This document shows positions 50,158 through 59,234 of a stretch of DNA of 64,000 nucleotides, piece after piece (positions within the stretch are counted from its first letter, which is position 1; each line of letters opens with the position of its first letter). The stretch is taken from positions 1,106,442 to 1,170,441 of the forward strand of contig CATOSD010000002.1 of assembly GCA_951812395.1 (NCBI GenBank). Reading direction: 5' to 3'. The translations under genes and the position numbers were made by a program. This DNA comes from an uncultured Dehalococcoidia bacterium. GTDB taxonomy: Bacteria > Chloroflexota > Dehalococcoidia > Lucifugimonadales > CATOSD01. The notes beneath the pieces were generated by a model, which saw only the letters and a program-made list of their open reading frames with translations, did no database searches and was not told the origin of the DNA.

Positions 50158-50982
50158 ATGCACGCGAACGCCACACGAGCGCCCGAATTCAGGGAGGGCG
50201 ACTCGGCACTGCTGATAGACCGCAAGGGCCGGCGCTACATGGTGCGTCTCGAGCGGTCCGCGGAGTTCCACACCCACATCGGTCACTTCAGCCACGACGA
50301 GCTGCTGGGCCAGGATGAGGGCGCGTGGCTCCTAACGTCCAAGGGCCACTACCTCCTCGCGGTCAAGCCGACGATGGCCGACTTCACGCTGGAGATGCCT
50401 CGCATCGCCACCGTCGTCTATCCCAAGGACCTCGGCGCAATACTGGTGTACGGCGACATCTTCCCTGGGGCCAGGGTGCTCGAAGCGGGCGCCGGGTCGG
50501 GCGCGCTCACGGCGACGCTGCTGAGGGCCGTCGGGCCAACGGGGTTCGTGGCCTCCTACGACGTGAGGTCGGACATGCTCGAGCGGGCGCGGTCTAACGT
50601 GGACTCGCTGTTTCCGGACTCGAACAATCTCAGCCTGAAACTCGGCGACGTGGGCGAGGGCTTCTCCGAGGAGGGCCTCGACCGCATCGTGCTCGACCTG
50701 CCGGAGCCCTGGCACGTGGCCCCGCACGCCGAAGAGCGGTTGCTGCCCGGCGGCATATTTCTGAGCTTTCTGCCGACCATCCTGCAGGTGCACCAGCTCA
50801 CGGAGACGCTCCGTGAGCTTCGCACTTTCGACCTGATCGAGACGTTCGAGGTAATGCAGCGCGGCTGGACCGTGGGCCGGCGCAACGTGCGCCCGGACCA
50901 CCGCATGGTGGCGCATACCGGTTTCGTCACCACGGCCCGCAGGTGCTCGCCGCGCCCTCAGGCCGACGGCGGCGGCGCATAG
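50158..50982 (+). CDS. trmI: tRNA (adenine-N1)-methyltransferase, TrmI family
   Basis: The product is 274 aa from ATG 50158 (GGAG upstream); the track's earlier start runs into the peroxiredoxin. The N-terminal barrel has LLIDRKGRRYMVRLERSAEFHTHIGHFSHDEL, followed by TMADFTLEMPRIATVVYPKDLGAILVYGDIFPGARVLEAGAGSGALTATLL with SAM motif I, and the conserved VLDLPEPWHV. It methylates A58 in the T loop of tRNA. Confidence 0.92.
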   Translation: MHANATRAPEFREGDSALLIDRKGRRYMVRLERSAEFHTHIGHFSHDELLGQDEGAWLLTSKGHYLLAVKPTMADFTLEMPRIATVVYPKDLGAILVYGDIFPGARVLEAGAGSGALTATLLRAVGPTGFVASYDVRSDMLERARSNVDSLFPDSNNLSLKLGDVGEGFSEEGLDRIVLDLPEPWHVAPHAEERLLPGGIFLSFLPTILQVHQLTETLRELRTFDLIETFEVMQRGWTVGRRNVRPDHRMVAHTGFVTTARRCSPRPQADGGGA

Positions 50983-51058
50983 CGGGCGCGGCCAGCCCAC
51001 GGCACAAGGCGGGCGGGATTCTCCCGCCCAGGAGAATTGCCGGTAGCGGAGGTGATTC

Positions 51059-51616
51059 ATGGACAGCATAACGGCAAAAGAGGTTGTGGAAGAGTACGCC
51101 AAGAGCGATAGCCTGCGCAAACACCTGCGCGCCGTCGAGACATGCATGAGGGCCTACGCCCGCAAATACGGCGAGGACGAGGAGTTGTGGGGTATCGCGG
51201 GCCTGGTCCACGACTTCGATTGGGAGGTCTGCCCTACCCCGGAGTCCCATCCCACCTACGGCGCTGAGATTCTGCGCTCCCGCGGCTTTCCCGAGGAAAT
51301 CGTCCGCGCGGTGCTCTCGCACGGCAACCACACCGGCATAGCCCGCGAGACCCAACTTGAGAAGGCCCTCTTCGCCTGCGACGAGCTGTCGGGTTTCGTG
51401 ACTGCGGTCGCGCTCGTCCGGCCCACGAAAAGCCTGTCCGACACCAAGGTCAGGTCGGTCAAGCGGAAGTTCAAGGACAAGCGCTTCGCTGCCTCGGTGA
51501 GCAGAGAGGACATCTTCCAGGGCGCCGAGGAGCTGGAAGTGGACCTGGACGAGCACATCGCGTTCATCATCGAGTCTCTCAAGCCGGTTGCGGCGGAGCT
51601 GGGCCTCAACGAGTAG
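51059..51616 (+). CDS. HD-domain protein (HDIG-like)
   Basis: The product is 185 aa. KHLRAVETCMRAYA supplies the first His, GLVHDFDWE the HD pair, and ILRSRGFPEEIVRAVLSHGNH a further His-rich segment, all consistent with an HD metal-dependent phosphohydrolase. CFAC-type residues near ALFACDELSG are conserved in this subgroup. The substrate is unknown. GGAGG precedes the ATG. It converges with the MidA-type gene, 7 bases away. Confidence 0.82.
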   Translation: MDSITAKEVVEEYAKSDSLRKHLRAVETCMRAYARKYGEDEELWGIAGLVHDFDWEVCPTPESHPTYGAEILRSRGFPEEIVRAVLSHGNHTGIARETQLEKALFACDELSGFVTAVALVRPTKSLSDTKVRSVKRKFKDKRFAASVSREDIFQGAEELEVDLDEHIAFIIESLKPVAAELGLNE

Positions 51617-51623
51617 GGCGCTT

Positions 51624-52868
51624 CTAGTTTCGGCCGGGATCTTGCCCGAACGGCCATAGCCGCCCGAGGTCCGGCGGTATGCCCTCCGCGGCGTGCGGAT
51701 AGCGTCCGGCGATCAGCCTCGCGTGTTCGTCGCTGAGCAGCGGCGGCTCCAGCGACTCCGGCGGCGCGATGGCTGGTTCCTCGAGTTGGCTCTCGTTTCC
51801 GACGCGGCGCTGTAACAGCACCCGAAAATCCCCCAGGCCCCCCGGTCTGACCAAGTCGAGCATCCCCATCCGGTTCGCGTTTCGCTCAGCGTCACTCAGC
51901 GCCACAGTTCGGAGTCGCTGGAGCATGTCGCCGAATCCTAGGTGACGCAGGAACTGCGCCTGCGGACCAAAGGCCACAGGCTCGAGTCCTGCCTCTCGCC
52001 CCTCCGACATGACTGTCGTGAAGTCCACGTGGGCGGTTATGTCCTGCTGTCCTATCCTGGCGAATGGGTCACTGCCGCTGGTGTGCCTGTAGTGCGTCTG
52101 AAGTGTGCCGGCCATGCGTTCCGGGGCGTACAGCTCGCCAGCGGGGAAGCCGTAGTCGATCGTGAGCAGGTAGCCGACGTCCAACGCCGCCGCGACGTTT
52201 CTCAGCCAGGGCCGCAGCTCAAGGCAGACTTCGCCCCGAAAGCCCTCCGGCAGGGACAGTCCCAGGCTCTCCAGTCGTTCTGCCAGCAGAGGTGAGGACG
52301 GTTCGCCCACCTCCTCCGCCAACCCTCCCTCGCTGTCCGGCACGATATACATTTCACGAATTGCGCCTTCCTCTATGCGGAATCGGTGGAATGGCAGGGC
52401 GTCCAGCAGTTCGTTAGCGATGACGCACCCGGTCACGCCGCTAAGCGGCAGGCGGTCGCTGATTATTGGCTGCACCTGATCGCGTGCCGGCGACGCGCCG
52501 CTCGCCCTGCGGACGTCGACCGCAACGTAGGCCAGCGCCGCCGAGAACTCCGGCGATAGCCGGTCGGCATAGGAGCAGATGTCGCGGGCCAGCAGCCCGT
52601 CTCCGGCGCCAAGCTCGACCGTGGTAAATCGCGAAGGGCGCCCCAGCCACTGCCACATCCGCCAGATCTGCACGCATAACAGAGCGCCAAAAGCGGGATG
52701 CGCCGTGGGGCTGGTGTAGAAGTCGCCGCCCTTCCCTATGCGGCCGACCTGGGTGTAGTAGCCGCCCGCGGGGTGGTACAGCGCCATCGCCATGAACTCC
52801 GCGAACGTCAGCCTGCCCCTGGCTTCCGCCTCTGCCCTGACAATGGCGCCGAGCGAGCTAGCGGACAC
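51624..52868 (-). CDS. MidA/NDUFAF7-like SAM-dependent methyltransferase
   Basis: The product is 414 aa. ARGRLTFAEFMAMALYHPAGGYYT, GDFYTSPTAHPAFGALL, TVELGAGDGLLARDI and SGVTGCVIANELLDALPFHRF are the family hallmarks, as is LLTIDYGFPAGELYAPERMAGTLQTHYRHT. NDUFAF7 methylates an arginine of complex I; bacterial orthologues are less studied, and no nuo genes are in this window. It is transcribed convergently with the HD gene. Confidence 0.88.
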   Translation of the reverse strand: MSASSLGAIVRAEAEARGRLTFAEFMAMALYHPAGGYYTQVGRIGKGGDFYTSPTAHPAFGALLCVQIWRMWQWLGRPSRFTTVELGAGDGLLARDICSYADRLSPEFSAALAYVAVDVRRASGASPARDQVQPIISDRLPLSGVTGCVIANELLDALPFHRFRIEEGAIREMYIVPDSEGGLAEEVGEPSSPLLAERLESLGLSLPEGFRGEVCLELRPWLRNVAAALDVGYLLTIDYGFPAGELYAPERMAGTLQTHYRHTSGSDPFARIGQQDITAHVDFTTVMSEGREAGLEPVAFGPQAQFLRHLGFGDMLQRLRTVALSDAERNANRMGMLDLVRPGGLGDFRVLLQRRVGNESQLEEPAIAPPESLEPPLLSDEHARLIAGRYPHAAEGIPPDLGRLWPFGQDPGRN

Positions 52869-53182
52869 GGAACGAACGAAGGGCGTCGCTCACGGCCGCG
52901 GTGAGGCGATGCTTGACAGTGTCGGTTGACGCTACGCGGCTGCCGGCTGTCGCGGCGAATAGGAGGTGGGGGCTGTGTTCGGAATTGGGAGGGGGCATAG
53001 TGAAGCGGGCGAAGGCGGGGAGTGGAAGGGCCGGTGTCGTCAAAACGGCAGGGCGTGTATCCCTGCCGTTGGGTTCATGTGGCGGTTCGGTTCTCTGGGG
53101 CGGACCTTCGCCTCTCCTTCGAGGGTGCCGAGTGCTCGCCAGGATATGGCAAGCAAGCCGTTCCGGGCCTTCAGGTGCGCGC
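52869..53182. other. 314-bp non-coding stretch with a terminator
   Basis: It holds a strong minus-strand terminator (53044-53070) and otherwise no supported gene. The 173-aa minus-strand ORF at 52858-53379 spans it but looks like a shadow frame across the small zinc protein. Confidence 0.6.
53044..53070 (-). terminator. Rho-independent terminator for the citrate synthase/zinc-protein unit
   Basis: AACGGCAGGG and CCCTGCCGTT form a perfect 10-bp stem with a 7-base loop. On the minus strand the hairpin is followed by TTTT, so it ends transcription from the upstream minus-strand genes. Confidence 0.75.
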
Positions 53183-53386
53183 TTAGCCGCCGCGCGCCTG
53201 GCGGGCCCTTCTGCTCTGCGCGCTCTCCCTGTCCCAGCCGGAGCCGGGTATGGAGTTGCGAAACTCAGCCTGCGCGCCACACAGCTTGCACTCGCCCATA
53301 CTGGTTGGCCCATTTGGGCTGGCAATCTTCCAGTGGTGTTGGCAGTCTGACTCTTCCGCTTCGTCCTGAGTCTCTTCATCCACCAA
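53183..53386 (-). CDS. Small zinc-ribbon-like protein
   Basis: The product is 67 aa: an acidic start, then CQHHWKIASPNGPTSMGECKLCGAQAEFRNSIPG and a basic tail. Cys/His spacing (CxHH ... CxxC) suggests one zinc-binding site. From memory, similar short proteins occur in Dehalococcoidia and related Chloroflexota, without known function. It lies 45 bases downstream of the citrate synthase stop and is followed by a terminator, so it is probably the second gene of that unit. Confidence 0.72.
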   Translation of the reverse strand: MVDEETQDEAEESDCQHHWKIASPNGPTSMGECKLCGAQAEFRNSIPGSGWDRESAQSRRARQARGG

Positions 53387-53431
53387 AATCTTTTCCTCTG
53401 CGAACTAACGGATCGGAGGTACTTGCGCCGC

Positions 53432-54571
53432 CTACTCTCTTTCGTCGATGGACGTGTACTCGAGGTCCATCGGTCCCGTGTACTGGAGTCTCGGCCTCAG
53501 CAGAATGTTGTTCTCGAACTGTTCGACCACCTGGGAGGTCCAACCGGGTATGCGGCCCATGGTGAAGATGGATATGAACAGGTCGTCGGGGATGTCGAGT
53601 AGGTAGTAGATAGATCCGGACCAGAAATCGACGTTTTCGCAGATACCCCTGCGGGCGTAGGGCTCCATTACCTCCGAGACGGTCTGCAGGATGGAGAACC
53701 ACTTGGGTTGGCCTTTTCGCTCGCCGAGCGCCTTCGCGTCGGGGCGCAAGTGGTTGGCGCGGGGGTCCACGGCCTTGTAGACGCGGTGTCCAAAGCCCAT
53801 CACCCTTTCGCGCCTGCTGAGCATGTCTCGGACGTAGCTCTCTGCATTCTCTTCATTGCCAATGTCCAGGGCCATCTTCATGACTTCTTCGGCCGCGCCG
53901 CCGTGCGAAGGCCCCTTGAGGACTGACACGCCTGTCGCGACGGCGCAATGAAGGTCGGCTTGAGTGGAGGCGGCGACCCTGGCGCCGAATGAGGAAGCAT
54001 TGACGCCGTGCTCCGCGTGAAGCACAAAGTCCTTGTCGATGAGGCGAACGTCCTCAGGCTCCGGTAACTCGCCGGAGAGCATGTAGAGGAAATTGCCCGC
54101 GTGGCTCAGAGACTCGTTGGGAGTAACCGGGTCCTTGCCCTCTCGTATGCGGGCGTGAGAGGCAACAATGGTTGGGGCCTGGGCCGTCAGGCGTACGCCC
54201 TTGCGCAGCGTCGCCTCTTTCGAGTTGTCGTCCACTTCCGGGTCGAACGTTGCGAGGGCTGAAATGGCCGTTCGCAGCACGTCCATGGGGTGGGCGTTCT
54301 TGGTCAGCTTGATGATGTCGATTATTTCGCCCGGCAGCCGGCGGTTAGCTTTCAACACCGCGTCGAACTCATCGAGCTCCGCTCTGTTCGGCAGCTTGCC
54401 GTAAAGTAGCAGGTAGATTGTCTCCTCGAAGGAGGCGTTCTCTGCCAGATCGTCTATGTTGTAGCCTCTATAGAGGAGCTTACCGATATTTCCATCGATG
54501 AAGCTCGAAGTCGTCCTGTCTATGTATACGTCGCGGAGGCCACGATGTAGCTCGACCTTCTCTTCGGTCAT
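53432..54571 (-). CDS. gltA: Citrate synthase
   Basis: The product is 379 aa, the compact Gram-positive/archaeal type. KLLYRGYNIDDLAENASFEETIYLLLYGKLP starts the family pattern; catalytic His residues sit in DFVLHAEHGVNASSFGARVAAS and VMGFGHRVYK, and the Asp in ICENVDFWSGSIYYLLDIP. It condenses acetyl-CoA with oxaloacetate. A consensus promoter (TTGACA-17-TAGAAT) lies about 110 bases upstream on the minus strand. With mdh and the isocitrate-dehydrogenase-like gene it covers three TCA steps in this window. Confidence 0.96.
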   Translation of the reverse strand: MTEEKVELHRGLRDVYIDRTTSSFIDGNIGKLLYRGYNIDDLAENASFEETIYLLLYGKLPNRAELDEFDAVLKANRRLPGEIIDIIKLTKNAHPMDVLRTAISALATFDPEVDDNSKEATLRKGVRLTAQAPTIVASHARIREGKDPVTPNESLSHAGNFLYMLSGELPEPEDVRLIDKDFVLHAEHGVNASSFGARVAASTQADLHCAVATGVSVLKGPSHGGAAEEVMKMALDIGNEENAESYVRDMLSRRERVMGFGHRVYKAVDPRANHLRPDAKALGERKGQPKWFSILQTVSEVMEPYARRGICENVDFWSGSIYYLLDIPDDLFISIFTMGRIPGWTSQVVEQFENNILLRPRLQYTGPMDLEYTSIDERE

Positions 54572-54681
54572 ATGACAACCCTCCCAGGCCTCGATTGCAG
54601 TTTCACCATGCGCGTGCGCTCACAAAATCGAACGCGTTGGTCGCCCGGGGTGAGGCATCTTCACACCCTCGAAGCAGGCTG

Positions 54682-54710
54682 ATTCTAGCACCCCCTAATT
54701 TGGGTGTCAA
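54682..54710 (-). promoter_or_regulatory. Promoter of citrate synthase
   Basis: On the minus strand TTGACA, 17 bases ending in TGC, TAGAAT. Consensus -35 and good -10 with the TGC extension seen at other promoters here. Confidence 0.7.
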
Positions 54711-54759
54711 CAAAACTGCCCGGCCCATGGAGTCGACCTGCACAAAGCAACCCAGGACT

Positions 54760-54788
54760 TTGAAAAGCGCGCCCGCGTCCTATAAAAT
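54760..54788 (+). promoter_or_regulatory. Promoter of the Lrp/AsnC gene
   Basis: TTGAAA, 17 bases, TAAAAT, in a locally AT-rich stretch about 120 bases before the ATG. Confidence 0.5.
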
Positions 54789-54908
54789 ATACCTAGAAAT
54801 TCAGCGTAAAGAGAGCATTTCCCGCCGGAGTCAAGACCCGTTCACGGCGAACGCGGATGCCACGCAAGCTGAACCGCTACCTAGCAAGACGAGGTTGAAT
54901 CCAATAAC

Positions 54909-55388
54909 ATGACCTACCAGTTGGATGCCCTTGACGTTGCCATAGTTTCGCACCTCCAGAAGAACGGATCGCTCACGAACGCAGGGATAGCCGAGCACGT
55001 TCCCGTTAGTGAAGAGACGGTCCGGCGCCGCATAAAGCGGTTGGTCAAAGAGGGCCTGATAAGGATTGTCGCGGTCCCGAACCCTAACAAACTTGGCTAC
55101 GAATCCGAGGTCCTCATCGGCGTACAGGTGGAGGCCGATAAGGTGGGCGACGTAGCGGACGCGCTCACCGGCATACCCGACATCACCTGGGTTACCGTGA
55201 GCACAGGTGCGTACGACGTGTTCGCCTGGGCGACGCTCAAGACTGCCGCCGAACTGAGTAACCTGCTGCTGACCAAGGTCGGTGTCATTCCTGGCGTGCG
55301 AAAGACCGAGACCTTCATCAACCTCGACATCCGCAAGCGCCTCTATGGCCTCGATATCAGCACCTACGACCTCGAAAACGGGAAGTAG
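54909..55388 (+). CDS. Lrp/AsnC-family transcriptional regulator
   Basis: The product is 159 aa. The N-terminal winged helix DALDVAIVSHLQKNGSLTNAGIAEHVPVSEETVRRRIKRLVKEGLI and the C-terminal RAM ligand-binding domain (VGVQVEADKVGDVADAL, TGAYDVFAWATLKTAAEL) are both complete. It is a DNA-binding regulator usually responding to an amino acid. It is divergent from citrate synthase and convergent with the peptide transporter, either of which might be a target. Confidence 0.9.
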   Translation: MTYQLDALDVAIVSHLQKNGSLTNAGIAEHVPVSEETVRRRIKRLVKEGLIRIVAVPNPNKLGYESEVLIGVQVEADKVGDVADALTGIPDITWVTVSTGAYDVFAWATLKTAAELSNLLLTKVGVIPGVRKTETFINLDIRKRLYGLDISTYDLENGK

Positions 55389-55393
55389 GCGGG

Positions 55394-56257
55394 CTATCTC
55401 TGCCCTACGCCGATGCTGCCTCGCAGCCTGGGGTCAAGTATGTCCCGCAGTGCGTCCCCGATGATGTTCATCGCCAGAACCGAAATCATTATCGCCACAC
55501 CGGGGAAGGTTGCGTACCAACTCGCCCTGCCCATGTACGTCCGCGCGGACGACAGCATCGCTCCCCACTCCGGCGATGGTGGCCGGGCGCCAAGCCCCAG
55601 AAAACTCAGACCGGCTATGGCCAGTATCGACGTCGCCATCCCGAGCGTGCCGAGCACGATTATGGGTGCCGCCACATTCGGCAGAATGTGCCGCCATATG
55701 ATGCGCAGCGTGCCCGCCCCAACCGCCTGCGACGACTCCACGTACTGCGTCTGCTTCACCTGCAGCGTGGAGCCGCGTACCGTGCGCGCGTACCACGGGA
55801 CGGCGCTTATGCCGACGGCTATCATAAGGTTGACGAGGCTCGGTCCGAGCACTGCCATTATGAGAATTGCCAATATGATGCTGGGAAACGCCATCAGGCC
55901 GTCGATGAAGCGCATTATGGCCGTGTCTATGAGCCCGCCTACGTAGCCCGACAGCAGGCCAAGCGTGCTGCCCACCAACACCGCAATGGCTACAGCAATG
56001 ATGCCCACGGAGAGCGAGATTCTGCCTCCGTAGACGATTCGGCTGAACAGGTCCCGCCCAAACTCGTCGGTCCCCATCCAGTGCGAGGCGGACGGCGGCT
56101 GAAGTAGATCGGCGCTCTGTTTCAGTGGCTCGTGCGTAGCGACCAGTGGCGCGAACAGCGCGATAAGCCAGATTGCAGCCAGAATCACTATCCACAGCGA
56201 GGCGACTTTGTTGTGCCTGAGATAAGTGGCTGTGTTGGCCACCCACGCCTTGCTCAA
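55394..56257 (-). CDS. Peptide/nickel-type ABC importer permease (DppC-like)
   Basis: The product is 287 aa. LLQPPSASHWMGTDEFGRDLFSRIVYGGRISLSVG is the DppC-type signature, and the EAA loop is ESSQAVGAGTLRIIWRHILPNVAAPIIV. About six membrane helices. Third gene of SBP-DppB-DppC on the minus strand. No DppD/DppF ATPase genes follow; the next gene in the direction of transcription is convergent citrate-side DNA, so the ATPases must be elsewhere. Confidence 0.92.
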   Translation of the reverse strand: MSKAWVANTATYLRHNKVASLWIVILAAIWLIALFAPLVATHEPLKQSADLLQPPSASHWMGTDEFGRDLFSRIVYGGRISLSVGIIAVAIAVLVGSTLGLLSGYVGGLIDTAIMRFIDGLMAFPSIILAILIMAVLGPSLVNLMIAVGISAVPWYARTVRGSTLQVKQTQYVESSQAVGAGTLRIIWRHILPNVAAPIIVLGTLGMATSILAIAGLSFLGLGARPPSPEWGAMLSSARTYMGRASWYATFPGVAIMISVLAMNIIGDALRDILDPRLRGSIGVGQR

Positions 56258-56314
56258 TTCTCCTCTCCAATTCCTGGTACACTACCGGGCAGCATTTCAG
56301 TTCCCATGTCTCGA

Positions 56315-57238
56315 CTACTCGTACCGGATGCGTGGATCGAGAAAGCCGTAGCTGATGTCCACCAGCAGATTGGTTATGACGTAGATCACCGCGAAGAACA
56401 TCACCACCCCGAGTACCAATGGAATGTCCCGCTGTTGTATGGCGTCGATGGCCACCCTACCCACTCCTGCCCGAGCGAACACCGACTCTATGATTACAGT
56501 GCCGCCAAGCAGGTTTCCGAACTGGATTCCACTCACTGTAACAATCGGGATCAGGGCGTTGCGCAGCGCGTGCCTATATATGACTACCTGCTCGCGCAAG
56601 CCCTTCGACCGGGCGGTCCTGATGTAATCCTGCCTTACCACCTCGAGCATACTCGAACGCGTGAGCCTGGCAAGCACTGCCCCCGACGACACGCCGAGCG
56701 TTATGGCGGGCAGCACGAGCGACCGTATGCCGGACCCGCCGAGGACCGGGAACCACCCAAGCTGGACACCGAAGAACAGTATGAGCATCAGCCCCAGCCA
56801 GAAGTTGGGCATGGATATGCCGAACAGAGCGCCCACCATGATGGAAAATCCGGCGCCGGGCACCCGTGTGACCGCGGCGAGTATCCCGAGAACCAGCCCG
56901 ATTACCAACGCGACGCCCATGCCGGCAAAGGCGAGCTGCACCGTACTCGGGAACCTGAGCAGAATTTCGTCCAGTACGGGCGCCCGGGTAGTGATAGAGC
57001 GTCCCAGGTCTCCACGGGTGACGCCCCATAGGTAGCGGAAGTACTGCACGTGCAGCGGCTTGTCCAGGCCGTACTGCTCCCTTAGCATCCGCTCGACTTC
57101 GGGGCCGGGCTGGATTTCCTCGATCATCTCCGTTATCGGGTCGCCCGGCGTGGCGTTCAGAGCGAGGAAGGTGATGGTGACAATAGCCCATAACAATGGG
57201 ATGAGTATGACCAGTCGTCGAAGGATGTAACGGTACAT
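56315..57238 (-). CDS. Peptide/nickel-type ABC importer permease (DppB-like)
   Basis: The product is 307 aa from ATG 57238; the track start nine codons earlier is less typical. MYRYILRRLVILIPLLWAIVTITFLALNATPGDP, YLWGVTRGDLGRSITT, and the EAA loop IRTARSKGLREQVVIYRHALRNALIPIVTV identify DppB. It forms the transmembrane channel with DppC. A strong hairpin separates it from the binding-protein gene. Confidence 0.92.
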   Translation of the reverse strand: MYRYILRRLVILIPLLWAIVTITFLALNATPGDPITEMIEEIQPGPEVERMLREQYGLDKPLHVQYFRYLWGVTRGDLGRSITTRAPVLDEILLRFPSTVQLAFAGMGVALVIGLVLGILAAVTRVPGAGFSIMVGALFGISMPNFWLGLMLILFFGVQLGWFPVLGGSGIRSLVLPAITLGVSSGAVLARLTRSSMLEVVRQDYIRTARSKGLREQVVIYRHALRNALIPIVTVSGIQFGNLLGGTVIIESVFARAGVGRVAIDAIQQRDIPLVLGVVMFFAVIYVITNLLVDISYGFLDPRIRYE

Positions 57239-57317
57239 ATGCCATGCCCGAGCGGGGAGTCCCAAGGGTGTCGATGGGCGCCCTCTCCGCGTTCATGATG
57301 TGGGCCGCCCTGGTTAT

Positions 57318-57352
57318 CCCGCGCGTGCCGATTGACTTTCGGCTCGCGCGGG
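57318..57352 (-). terminator. Hairpin between binding protein and permease genes
   Basis: CCCGCGCG-T-GCCG pairs with CGGC-T-CGCGCGGG (12 pairs with one mismatch) around a 9-base loop. Placed after the binding-protein gene, it may protect the abundant SBP message or partially terminate before dppB, a common arrangement. Confidence 0.5.
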
Positions 57353-57422
57353 CAGGTTAACCTGGAGGCTGCCGCGCCGCCGCGCCGCCGTTTGGCCTCC
57401 GGCGACGTCGGCGGCGCTGGTC

Positions 57423-59120
57423 CTACTGCTTAATCCAGGCGTCGTTGATTTTCCAATCCATCGAGTTACGGTGCGCGATGAACCCCTGCACACGGCTGTT
57501 GACCAGAGTGTTTGAATTCGGGTTTATCAGAGGGATCACCATGGCCTGGTCGCGGAAATACTTCTGCACTTCGTGGTTGGCCGCGGCCCTGGCGTCGCCC
57601 AGGTTGTGCCGCGCCGCGTCCAGTAGTTCCGCGAAAGTCTGGTCCGTTATGCGGTCCAGATTGGAACTCTGGGTCGGGTGCCAGAAGAAGGACAAGATGT
57701 CCGCCGTCAGCGTCGCGTAGCCGGAATGACGCAAATCGAATTCGCCTTCCTTTCGCCTCGCGTTGTGAGTTGCGGACTCCAGGGTCTCAAGCTTGACGGC
57801 AATGCCTAACTCTTCGAGTTGGGCCTGGAGCAGGCTTCCCATTCTGACGTTTCGCTCCGATCCGGTCTGTATGAAGGTGAACTCCAGTAGACCGCCGTTC
57901 TTACTCAGCTTGCCGTCGCTGTCTTTGATCCAACCGGCCTGGCCCAGCAGATCGAGCGCGCGGTCCGGGTCGTAGGCGTTCATCACCGCGGACTCGTCCT
58001 CGAATGTCTGGTCATAGAATGGCAGAGCGCGCACTACCTGGCCGTACTGCGGGAAGCCCTCGCCCTGCTCCATAACTTGGATTATCCTGTCGCGGTCCAC
58101 GGCCACCATCAGCGCCTGCCGGACTTTCACGTCGTCCAGCGGCTCGGCCTCGTGGTTCATCGACAGCGCGCTCAGCCGGCCCGAACGCCTAGTGTGAAAC
58201 TCGAAGCGATCGTCGTCGCGGAGATCCGCGGCGAACTGGTTGGGCACGTAGACGACGTCGATCTCTTCCGCCTGCACCGCCGCGTTGAGAACTGCTTCTT
58301 CCTCGATGAACTTGATGTAAATGCCGTCGACGTACGGAGCGCTGCGGTTCTTGTAGAAAGCGGGGCCCCAATCGTAGTCGGCGTTTCGCGACAACGAGGC
58401 GTTGTCTCCGCGAACCCACTCGTCGAAGCGGAACGCGCCCGTGCCTATGGGTTGCGTGCCGTAGTCTTCTTCACCGACAAGGGCGCGGTGGTGTTCGGCG
58501 GTCACGATGAACCATGCGGGCCAGGAAATATGGTCCAGCATGGGACCATAAATCTTGGGGGACTTTATCACAAACGTCGTGGCGTCCTGAGCGAATATGT
58601 CGGCCTCGGGCGGGAGGTAGATCTTAGGCACCCACCCGACGTCGGCTCCGTGCCTATAGGAGGCAGCCATGGCCTCGGCGTCGAAAGGCGTGTCGTCGTG
58701 GAACGTGATGCCTTGCTTGAGGTTGAACGTCCAAGTGAGCATGTCTTCGGACACATCCCATGAGTTTGCCAGTCCGCCCGCAAGAAACTCGTAAGTCTCC
58801 GGGTGGCGCGAAACAAGCACGTCACCGTACATGCCGGCGATGTTGCCGGCGACGACCGACCAGGTCGCCTGCGGGTCGAAGCTGTTGGGCTCAGGGATCC
58901 CGAGCCTGAGAGTGCCGCCCGTCTGCGGCGCGTCGTCCGCGGGAGCGGTTTCCGGCGCCGGTGCGGTGGTCGGTTGCGCCTGCGTGGTCACCGGGGCCGA
59001 AGTAGGAGCCGCCGGTTGCTCCGCCTCTTCTTCCGCGCCCGTACACGCTGCCAAAACCATCAATGCCGCCACCAGGAAAACAAGCGCGGCGCCGCCTGCC
59101 CCTACGATTCTCAAACTCAT
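57423..59120 (-). CDS. Peptide/nickel-type ABC importer substrate-binding lipoprotein
   Basis: The product is 565 aa. A signal peptide ends in lipobox VLAAC (Cys26), followed by a Glu/Ala/Pro/Thr-rich linker. The solute-binding family 5 core includes TLRLGIPEPNSFDPQATWSVV, WTFNLKQGITFHDDTPFDAEAMAAS, GTGAFRFDEWVRGDNASLSRN, VRQALMVAVDRDRIIQV and RALPFYDQTFEDESAVM. It captures a peptide-like solute outside the cell for DppBC. A consensus promoter lies about 115 bases upstream. Confidence 0.93.
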   Translation of the reverse strand: MSLRIVGAGGAALVFLVAALMVLAACTGAEEEAEQPAAPTSAPVTTQAQPTTAPAPETAPADDAPQTGGTLRLGIPEPNSFDPQATWSVVAGNIAGMYGDVLVSRHPETYEFLAGGLANSWDVSEDMLTWTFNLKQGITFHDDTPFDAEAMAASYRHGADVGWVPKIYLPPEADIFAQDATTFVIKSPKIYGPMLDHISWPAWFIVTAEHHRALVGEEDYGTQPIGTGAFRFDEWVRGDNASLSRNADYDWGPAFYKNRSAPYVDGIYIKFIEEEAVLNAAVQAEEIDVVYVPNQFAADLRDDDRFEFHTRRSGRLSALSMNHEAEPLDDVKVRQALMVAVDRDRIIQVMEQGEGFPQYGQVVRALPFYDQTFEDESAVMNAYDPDRALDLLGQAGWIKDSDGKLSKNGGLLEFTFIQTGSERNVRMGSLLQAQLEELGIAVKLETLESATHNARRKEGEFDLRHSGYATLTADILSFFWHPTQSSNLDRITDQTFAELLDAARHNLGDARAAANHEVQKYFRDQAMVIPLINPNSNTLVNSRVQGFIAHRNSMDWKINDAWIKQ

Positions 59121-59234
59121 TGGGCCCTCCTCGATAATCGTAATGGTGGCGCGGTCCCGGCCTGATGACTGAGGTCAGCGTCTGGAGTGTCTCGCACAAC
59201 CCGCCCATCCGGACCACTCCCGGCCGCCGCCCGA

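Larger units (their letters stand above)
54572..54908. other. 337-bp divergent regulatory region (citrate synthase / Lrp)
   Basis: No gene is supported. It carries the citrate synthase promoter on the minus strand and a promoter for the Lrp-type gene on the plus strand. Nothing else stands out. Confidence 0.65.

Noticed and set aside
52858-53379. 173-aa minus-strand ORF
   Set aside because: It covers the terminator and lies in another frame across the small zinc-ribbon gene; no family resemblance or ribosome site.
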